Shown piece after piece: positions 1 to 3,941 of a DNA stretch of 5,589 nucleotides. Both the position numbers and the translations under genes were made by a program. The notes beneath the pieces were generated by a model, which was not told where the DNA came from, searched no databases, and worked only from the letters and a program-made list of their open reading frames with translations. Numbering within the stretch: position 1 is the stretch's first letter; every line of letters begins with the position of its first letter. The stretch covers positions 1 through 5,589 of the forward strand of contig JALWLR010000098.1 in the NCBI GenBank assembly GCA_027084065.1. The letters are read 5' to 3'. The stretch is from Helicobacteraceae bacterium. GTDB lineage: Bacteria; Campylobacterota; Campylobacteria; Campylobacterales; Sulfurimonadaceae.

Positions 1-555
1 ATGAAGGGTGAGTGGCAACAAGTTGCAACTTCTCCACTTATCAAGTTCATGATTCTCGCTTCGACATTCTATATGTTCTCTACACTTGAAGGTCCTATTC
101 AGGCTATCAAGTCAGTTAATGCTATTGCACACTTTACAGACTGGATTGTCGGACACGTTCACGATGGTGTTCTTGGATGGGTTGGATTCATGATTATGGC
201 AGCTCTTTTCCATATGGCTCCACGTGTATTCAAAAGAGAGATTTACTCTAAATCTTTGATGAACGCACAATTCTGGATTCAAACACTTGGTGTTGTTCTT
301 TACTTCTCATCTATGTGGATCGCAGGTATCACACAGGGTATGATGTGGAGAGCACACGATGAGTTCGGTAACCTTGCTTACTCATTCATCGATACAGTTA
401 CAGTTCTTCACCCTTACTATACAATTCGTGCAGTTGGTGGATTGCTCTACCTTACAGGTTTCTTCATGTTCGCTTACAACCTCTACAAAACTATGACAGC
501 TGGTAGAGTGGTTGAAGAGTCTGAACTTAGAAGCGCATCACCTATGGGTGCATAA
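1..555 (+). CDS. ccoN: cbb3-type cytochrome c oxidase subunit I, CcoN (3' part, 5' truncated by window edge)
   Basis: C-terminal 184 residues of the catalytic, oxygen-reducing subunit of cbb3 oxidase, an inner-membrane protein. It carries haem b and the haem b3-CuB centre and pumps protons. Full CcoN is about 480-500 residues with 12 helices, so the window starts roughly 300 residues in. The ATG at base 1 is therefore an internal methionine, not the start. Four membrane helices are visible (about residues 13-33, 49-74, 88-112 and 138-160 of this fragment). The hallmark is GHVHDG at residues 51-56. In characterised CcoN the first His of this motif (H52 here, bases 154-156) binds haem b3 and the second (H54, bases 160-162) binds low-spin haem b. 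The preceding STLEGP segment (27-32) carries the conserved Glu of that helix. The CuB histidines and the cross-linked Tyr lie upstream of the window. Codon use is strongly biased, which suggests high expression. ccoO follows after 19 bp. Identification is near certain. Confidence 0.97.
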   Translation: MKGEWQQVATSPLIKFMILASTFYMFSTLEGPIQAIKSVNAIAHFTDWIVGHVHDGVLGWVGFMIMAALFHMAPRVFKREIYSKSLMNAQFWIQTLGVVLYFSSMWIAGITQGMMWRAHDEFGNLAYSFIDTVTVLHPYYTIRAVGGLLYLTGFFMFAYNLYKTMTAGRVVEESELRSASPMGA

Positions 556-574
556 AAGAAAGGGGGAATAAGAT

Positions 575-1267
575 ATGTTTCATTGGTTAGAAAAAAGACC
601 GTTTCTTTTTGCGGTAGGTGTATTTGTCGTTATTGCTTTTGCGGGTTTGATTGAGATCATCCCGGATTTCGGTAAGGCTTCTCGTCCGGTTATCGGTACG
701 AAGCCTTACACAACGCTGGAGCTTGCAGGTAGACATGTCTACATCAAAAACAGCTGTAATGCATGCCACTCTCAGCTTATCCGCCCATTTAAAGCGGAAA
801 CTGACAGATATGGTCACTACTCACTCAGCGGTGAGTATGCATACGACAGACCATTCCTTTGGGGTTCTAAAAGAACAGGTCCAGACCTTCATAGAGTCGG
901 TAACTATCGTACTACTGACTGGCATGAACACCATATGAAAGACCCTGCAGCAGTTGTTCCTGGATCTATTATGCCGGCATATCCATGGATGTTCAAAAAC
1001 ACTGCAGATATTGAAACGGCGTATGCTGAAATGATTACAGTCAATAAAGTGTTCGGTGTTCCATACAACAAAGAGATTCCAACAAAAGATGGTGGAAAAG
1101 TTGTCGTCAAACTACCGGCATCTCTTGATGAAGCACAAAAAGCTGCACTTGAAGAGGCAAAAGCTGTTGCTGCAGATATGAAAGATAAAGATGTTAAAGA
1201 TATGGTTGCAAAAGGACAAATTCCTGAAATTGTAGCACTTATTGCATATCTTAACAGAATGAAATAG
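575..1267 (+). CDS. ccoO: cbb3-type cytochrome c oxidase subunit II, CcoO (mono-haem)
   Basis: Membrane-anchored mono-haem c-type cytochrome of the cbb3 oxidase; it passes electrons towards the haems of CcoN. The 230-residue protein has one N-terminal membrane anchor (about residues 10-30) and a periplasmic domain. The haem c attachment motif CNACH is at 61-65 (bases 755-769), in the typical CcoO context NSCNACHSQLIRP. GPDLHRVG (102-109) and the PGSIMPAYPW segment (129-138) are also family hallmarks; M133 is the expected axial Met ligand. Between the Met region and the closing helix (EIVALIAYLNRMK) lies a stretch of about 60 residues rich in Lys, Ala, Asp and Glu (about 160-216). Proteobacterial CcoO proteins of about 200 residues lack part of it; as I recall, Campylobacterota proteins are longer. 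The start ATG has a strong AAGGGGG ribosome site at 560-566. The gene sits between ccoN (19-bp gap) and ccoQ (12-bp gap). Confidence 0.97.
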   Translation: MFHWLEKRPFLFAVGVFVVIAFAGLIEIIPDFGKASRPVIGTKPYTTLELAGRHVYIKNSCNACHSQLIRPFKAETDRYGHYSLSGEYAYDRPFLWGSKRTGPDLHRVGNYRTTDWHEHHMKDPAAVVPGSIMPAYPWMFKNTADIETAYAEMITVNKVFGVPYNKEIPTKDGGKVVVKLPASLDEAQKAALEEAKAVAADMKDKDVKDMVAKGQIPEIVALIAYLNRMK

Positions 1268-1268
1268 T

Positions 1269-1275
1269 AGGGGAG
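1269..1275 (+). promoter_or_regulatory. Ribosome binding site supporting the GTG start of ccoQ
   Basis: AGGGGAG lies 4 bases before the GTG at 1280, just after the ccoO stop. There is no in-frame ATG nearby in ccoQ, so this site and the conserved protein N-terminus together fix the GTG start. Confidence 0.6.
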
Positions 1276-1279
1276 TGCA

Positions 1280-1483
1280 GTGGATATAAATACTTTTTCA
1301 GCCTATGCCTACTTTGGCTTGACAGTCTTTTTGGTTGTAGTGCTTTACAGCTACATCTACCATTTGTATACCAAAAAGAAGTCGGCTGACGGTATAGATT
1401 ATGAAGAGTATGCAAACATCGCACTTAACGATGACTTGGAGGACACTCCGGTGAAACCCAAGTCTAACGATAAAGAGAAATAG
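1280..1483 (+). CDS. ccoQ: cbb3-type cytochrome c oxidase small subunit, CcoQ/FixQ-like
   Basis: Small non-haem subunit of the cbb3 oxidase. In studied bacteria CcoQ helps stabilise the complex, in particular its association with CcoP; that role is carried over here from family knowledge. The 67-residue protein starts at GTG. It has one membrane helix (about residues 8-29), then a basic KKK at 32-34, which suggests the tail is cytoplasmic. The acidic tail contains DYEEYANIALNDDLEDTPV (40-58), which I recognise as typical of Campylobacterota CcoQ. The end is lysine-rich. No CxxCH motif is present, as expected. It lies between ccoO (12-bp gap) and ccoP (9-bp gap), the canonical position. Position and composition make the call strong although the family is short and poorly conserved. 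Confidence 0.92.
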   Translation: MDINTFSAYAYFGLTVFLVVVLYSYIYHLYTKKKSADGIDYEEYANIALNDDLEDTPVKPKSNDKEK

Positions 1484-1492
1484 GAGAGATAT

Positions 1493-2422
1493 ATGAATAA
1501 GCTTTATCTATGGGGTGGGATCCTTACCGTTTTGATGGTAGGAGCTACTTATATGGCAATCGGTATGACAAAAGGTGGACTCAACGGTGACATCGTCAAT
1601 ACGCTTGCCGTACTCGGTGCTATCGCTATTGCCGTCATCACAATTTGGGTTGTAGTAAAGTATGTACGCCAGATGCAGACAGATACAGCAAGTGGTGAAC
1701 TTGCTGAAGAAAACTGGGATGGTATTGGCGAATATAAAAACGACCTTCCAATTGGTTGGGCGGTTATGTTCCTTGGTACTATGGTATGGGGTATGTGGTA
1801 TTTCCTTCTTGGATACCCGGTCAATGCATTTAGCCAAATCGGTCAGTACAATGCAGAAGTTAAAGAGAAAAACAAAAAATTCGAAGCGGAGTATGCACAG
1901 ATCAAGGGTGAGAGACTCGTTGAAATGGGTGAGTCCGTATTTCTTGCAAACTGTACCGTATGTCACGGTATCAACGCTGACGGTATGGAAGGCAAAGCTG
2001 CGAACTTGAACCAAAGAATCGAGAAAGAATCTGTTGAGTATGTTATCAAGCATGGTTCGAACAACAAACTTCTCGGTATGGAAATGCCGATGCCTGATCG
2101 TAACGGTCTTTTCAATGCAAATACAGGTGCGCTCATTACTGATGCAGAGATAGAAACAGTAGCAGCATATGTAGCTAACGGTTTCCAAGGTGCAGGTGCT
2201 GATATATTTGCAGGAACTTGTGCAGGATGTCACGGACCTGACGGTAGAGGTATGCCAAGTGTAGCTCCAAACATCAGAGAATTCACAACAGACCTTGTTG
2301 TAAATGTTCTTACATATGGTAAAAAAGGTGCTATAGGTAAAATGCCTGCACTTGACATGCTTAACAAAAAACAAAAAGAAGCTGCTGCTGCTTATGTTAT
2401 TAGTATCAGCAAAGGAGAGTAG
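1493..2422 (+). CDS. ccoP: cbb3-type cytochrome c oxidase subunit III, CcoP (di-haem)
   Basis: Di-haem c-type cytochrome of the cbb3 oxidase; it accepts electrons from soluble or membrane cytochromes c and delivers them to CcoO/CcoN. The 309-residue protein has three predicted helices: about 5-24, 34-56 and 88-108. The FixP_N-like segment runs from ENWDGIGEYKNDLPIGW through the third helix to GYPVNAFSQIGQYN (73-120). Two cytochrome c domains follow. The first has CTVCH at 154-158 (bases 1952-1966), with candidate Met ligands in GMEMPMP (195-201). The second has CAGCH at 243-247 (bases 2219-2233), with M284 in GKMPAL. The first cytochrome domain carries a loop (about 202-216) that seems longer than in the Helicobacter protein as I remember it. 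The extra N-terminal helix is also unusual. The ATG has an AGGAGAG ribosome site (1483-1489). The stop lies 2 bp before the next gene, so translation is probably coupled. Confidence 0.97.
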   Translation: MNKLYLWGGILTVLMVGATYMAIGMTKGGLNGDIVNTLAVLGAIAIAVITIWVVVKYVRQMQTDTASGELAEENWDGIGEYKNDLPIGWAVMFLGTMVWGMWYFLLGYPVNAFSQIGQYNAEVKEKNKKFEAEYAQIKGERLVEMGESVFLANCTVCHGINADGMEGKAANLNQRIEKESVEYVIKHGSNNKLLGMEMPMPDRNGLFNANTGALITDAEIETVAAYVANGFQGAGADIFAGTCAGCHGPDGRGMPSVAPNIREFTTDLVVNVLTYGKKGAIGKMPALDMLNKKQKEAAAAYVISISKGE

Positions 2423-2424
2423 TC

Positions 2425-2634
2425 ATGAATGAAAATAGAAGTGTATTTTCCATAGACGGCGTAACAGGGATGCTTATAGCGACAGCTTTGTTGCTAAGTA
2501 TTCTTGCCTTCTTGAGCATGAGTGCAATTAGTGCACAGCAAAACAACGCAACGACTTACTACAAGATAGACGAAGAGAAACTTGTGCCTATCAGTAAAGA
2601 GAATGCGAAGTACTATCACGTAGTGAAACAGTAA
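2425..2634 (+). CDS. DUF4006-family small membrane protein, cbb3 operon
   Basis: A 69-residue protein with one hydrophobic helix (about residues 12-36) after a short N-terminus (MNENRSVFSIDGVTG), then a polar tail with YYKIDEEKLVPISKENAKYY (45-64). I recognise it as the DUF4006 type, a family of unknown function found next to ccoP in Campylobacterota. That assignment is from memory and was not searched. The start is 2 bp after the ccoP stop, with AAAGGAGAG (2411-2419) inside the end of ccoP as its ribosome site, so it is very likely translated together with ccoP. It has no cysteines, histidine clusters or other catalytic motif. Its constant place in the operon suggests an accessory subunit or assembly factor of the oxidase, but nothing in the sequence shows which. 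Confidence 0.85.
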   Translation: MNENRSVFSIDGVTGMLIATALLLSILAFLSMSAISAQQNNATTYYKIDEEKLVPISKENAKYYHVVKQ

Positions 2635-2638
2635 GGAG
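2633..2638 (+). promoter_or_regulatory. Ribosome binding site for the 29-codon ORF
   Basis: AAGGAG, a full-strength Shine-Dalgarno sequence, overlaps the stop codon of the DUF4006 gene and lies 6 bases before the ATG at 2645. It is the main evidence that the tiny ORF is translated, because no other start codon sits at a suitable distance. Confidence 0.7.
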
Positions 2639-2644
2639 TATAAG

Positions 2645-2734
2645 ATGGATAAAATTATCGGTTGGGGCCTTGTCCTTATGGCGGCGTATACTCTCTATGC
2701 AGTTGTAACTCCAAACCACCTTTTCGTTGGGTAG
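2645..2734 (+). CDS. 29-aa single-helix membrane microprotein in the cbb3 operon (unrecognised)
   Basis: The reading frame encodes 29 residues: MDKIIGWGLVLMAAYTLYA followed by VVTPNHLFVG. Almost the whole protein is one hydrophobic membrane helix (about residues 4-21) with a lysine at position 3 and a short polar end (TPNHLFVG). It starts 10 bp after the DUF4006 stop and ends 10 bp before the preferred start of the next gene, and it has a strong AAGGAG site. Without it there would be an otherwise unexplained gap in a very compact operon. I do not recognise the family. By analogy, the cbb3 oxidase of Pseudomonas stutzeri has a single-helix supernumerary subunit of about 36 residues (CcoM), so a similar structural or assembly role is possible; this is inference from size, topology and place only. 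It could instead be a leader whose translation opens the start of the downstream gene. Confidence 0.65.
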   Translation: MDKIIGWGLVLMAAYTLYAVVTPNHLFVG

Positions 2735-2736
2735 GA
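2733..2736 (+). promoter_or_regulatory. AGGA ribosome site favouring the TTG start at 2745
   Basis: AGGA overlaps the stop codon of the 29-codon ORF and lies 8 bases before the TTG at 2745. The other candidate start, TTG at 2727, is preceded by CCAAACCACCTTTTCG, which has no Shine-Dalgarno match. This is the reason for choosing 2745. Confidence 0.45.
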
Positions 2737-2744
2737 CGGGTTAT

Positions 2745-3443
2745 TTGAGTACTTCACGAGGGCTTGCGGCCCTCATCCTCATTTTTTTCGCTTCCAATCT
2801 TTTAGCAGACTATTTATATAAAGACGAAATCACGGCAAACAGAAAGTTCAAAGAGGATGTTGAAATTCTCGGTAAAGAGCTTCATGATAAAACAGGGATT
2901 GCGGTTCGACTTGTAATGCTGAAAAAACTTCCAAAAGGGATGAGCATTGTCGAGTATGAAAAAGAGTTGGCGTCGAAATTCGATGAGCCGACAGTGTTAC
3001 TTACTTTTAGTGAACTTGACCAAAAAGTGGACATCCTTGCCAAACCACACTCTTTATATCAATATTTTGACAAAAAGCAGATTCTCTCCCCCGTAGCTTC
3101 ATATGTGCAGTCACTTTTTATGGCACTCTTCTTTTCACATTCGTGGAAAGAGTTTAAAGAGACTGTTAGTGATTATGGAGGGACTATCATTCCTTTATTG
3201 GCGCAAAAAGCGAAAAAGGGAGAAGAAGCGCAAAAGTATGCAACAGCCATGTTCAACGGTTACGCCGACGTCGTAGGGCAAATCGCACAAGCAAAAGGTG
3301 TGAAGCTCGAGCATGCCGTCGGCGATGCGAATCAAAAAGCGATACTTGCTATAAAAGTGTTGTTTTATGGTTTCATATTGTATGCCATAATTCTCTACTT
3401 CAAACGAAGATTTTTCTCAAAAAGGCAAGAAAACGATGCTTAA
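2745..3443 (+). CDS. Two-helix membrane protein with a TPM-like domain, function unknown
   Basis: A protein of 232 residues from the TTG at 2745, or 238 from the TTG at 2727, which would overlap the previous ORF by 8 bp; no ATG start is available. An N-terminal membrane helix (about residues 7-24) comes first. An extramembrane region follows whose residues about 35-110 resemble the TPM fold (YgcG/Psb32-like): a helix ending in LGKELHDKTGIAV, a strand with RLVMLKKLPKGMSIVEYEK, then a strand pair TVLLTFSELDQKVDIL. A helical region (about 112-195) and a second membrane helix (about 200-219) follow, ending in a basic cytoplasmic tail (KRRFFSKRQ). Both termini are therefore probably cytoplasmic and the domain periplasmic. 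No catalytic motif is certain. TPM proteins have been linked to photosystem repair and respiratory-complex biogenesis, so an oxidase assembly or quality-control role is a reasonable inference. Its end overlaps fixH by 8 bp, which suggests linked expression with a known assembly gene. Confidence 0.8.
   Translation: MSTSRGLAALILIFFASNLLADYLYKDEITANRKFKEDVEILGKELHDKTGIAVRLVMLKKLPKGMSIVEYEKELASKFDEPTVLLTFSELDQKVDILAKPHSLYQYFDKKQILSPVASYVQSLFMALFFSHSWKEFKETVSDYGGTIIPLLAQKAKKGEEAQKYATAMFNGYADVVGQIAQAKGVKLEHAVGDANQKAILAIKVLFYGFILYAIILYFKRRFFSKRQENDA
2758..2788 (+). terminator. Possible weak hairpin plus T-tract inside the start of the TPM-like gene
   Basis: GAGGGC (2758-2763) and GCCCTC (2769-2774) form a perfect 6-bp GC-rich stem with loop TTGCG. 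Seven T residues follow at 2782-2788. The T-run starts 7 bases after the stem, farther than in a standard intrinsic terminator, and it encodes part of the Ile-Phe-Phe of a membrane helix. It may be chance. If it works, it would partially separate the oxidase genes from those downstream. Confidence 0.2.
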
Positions 3444-3939
3444 AAGTGGAAAACAGTGGCCGATATTTATAGCTGTTGCTATATTTGGTGTTGTAGGGTT
3501 GAGTTACTGGACGATCAAAGAGACAATGACAGCTGATCTCTCACAAAGTGATCTGTATATGTCTTATTATCAAAACGTAGATGAGAACATCAATGACATT
3601 ATTGCTGCAAATATCGCTTTTGATAAAGAGTATACTCTAAAACTTATAGCGGTAAACTTAGGCACAAAAGAGGGTAAGGTCATTTATGAAATTAGAAAAA
3701 AAGATGGCACACCCGTCAATGATGCCAATGTGAAACTTGTACTCTCCAGACCGGTTAACGATGCCAAAGATATTGTTCTCAAACCTACAAAAATAGAAGA
3801 TGGAAAATACTATTTTGAGAATATACAGCTGCCAAAAAAAGGTCGATGGAACTTGATGCTCAAAGTGGACTTGAACCAAAAACGACGCTACTACAATCTA
3901 AAAGCAGATACAAGGTCGGATAAAGCTTTCGAGTATTAG
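3436..3939 (+). CDS. FixH/CcoH-like cbb3 oxidase assembly protein
   Basis: A 167-residue membrane protein of the FixH type. FixH/CcoH is needed for maturation or stability of cbb3 oxidase in several proteobacteria; the role here follows from similarity and operon position. One N-terminal helix (about residues 8-27, after the typical WP pair at 8-9) is followed by a periplasmic beta-rich domain. FixH-like landmarks are LYMSYYQNVDENIND (40-54), DGTPVNDANVKLVLSRPVND (90-109), DGKYYF (122-127) and PKKGRWNLML (133-142); the last is the usual glycine-arginine-tryptophan strand. The ATG lies within the last 8 bp of the preceding gene, with AAGG (3422-3425) as a modest ribosome site, so translation is probably coupled. 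The genes that often accompany fixH elsewhere (ccoG, ccoI, ccoS) are not in the window. The next gene starts 2 bp after its stop. The family call is from motif recognition, not a search. Confidence 0.82.
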   Translation: MLKSGKQWPIFIAVAIFGVVGLSYWTIKETMTADLSQSDLYMSYYQNVDENINDIIAANIAFDKEYTLKLIAVNLGTKEGKVIYEIRKKDGTPVNDANVKLVLSRPVNDAKDIVLKPTKIEDGKYYFENIQLPKKGRWNLMLKVDLNQKRRYYNLKADTRSDKAFEY

Positions 3940-3941
3940 GC

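Noticed and set aside
1..3. ATG at the first base taken as a gene start
   Set aside because: CcoN needs about 300 more residues upstream, including the CuB histidines and eight helices; the methionine sits inside a conserved CcoN segment.
587..1110. Short frames on both strands within ccoO (587-817 -, 651-938 +, 904-1110 -)
   Set aside because: All overlap the well-supported ccoO and their translations show no family features.
1549..2009. Further overlapping frames within ccoP (1549-1824 -, 1662-2009 +)
   Set aside because: They are alternative-frame readings of the ccoP membrane and haem region without their own start signals.
1508..2374. Long antisense frame (288 codons) on the - strand across ccoP
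   Set aside because: It lies wholly opposite a certain gene, its product is a cysteine-rich, low-quality translation without a recognisable domain, and no ribosome site supports it. It is a by-product of ccoP codon bias.
2810..2825. TATTTATATAAAG as a possible -10 promoter element
   Set aside because: The region is AT-rich coding sequence, no convincing upstream element was seen, and such strings are common at this base composition.
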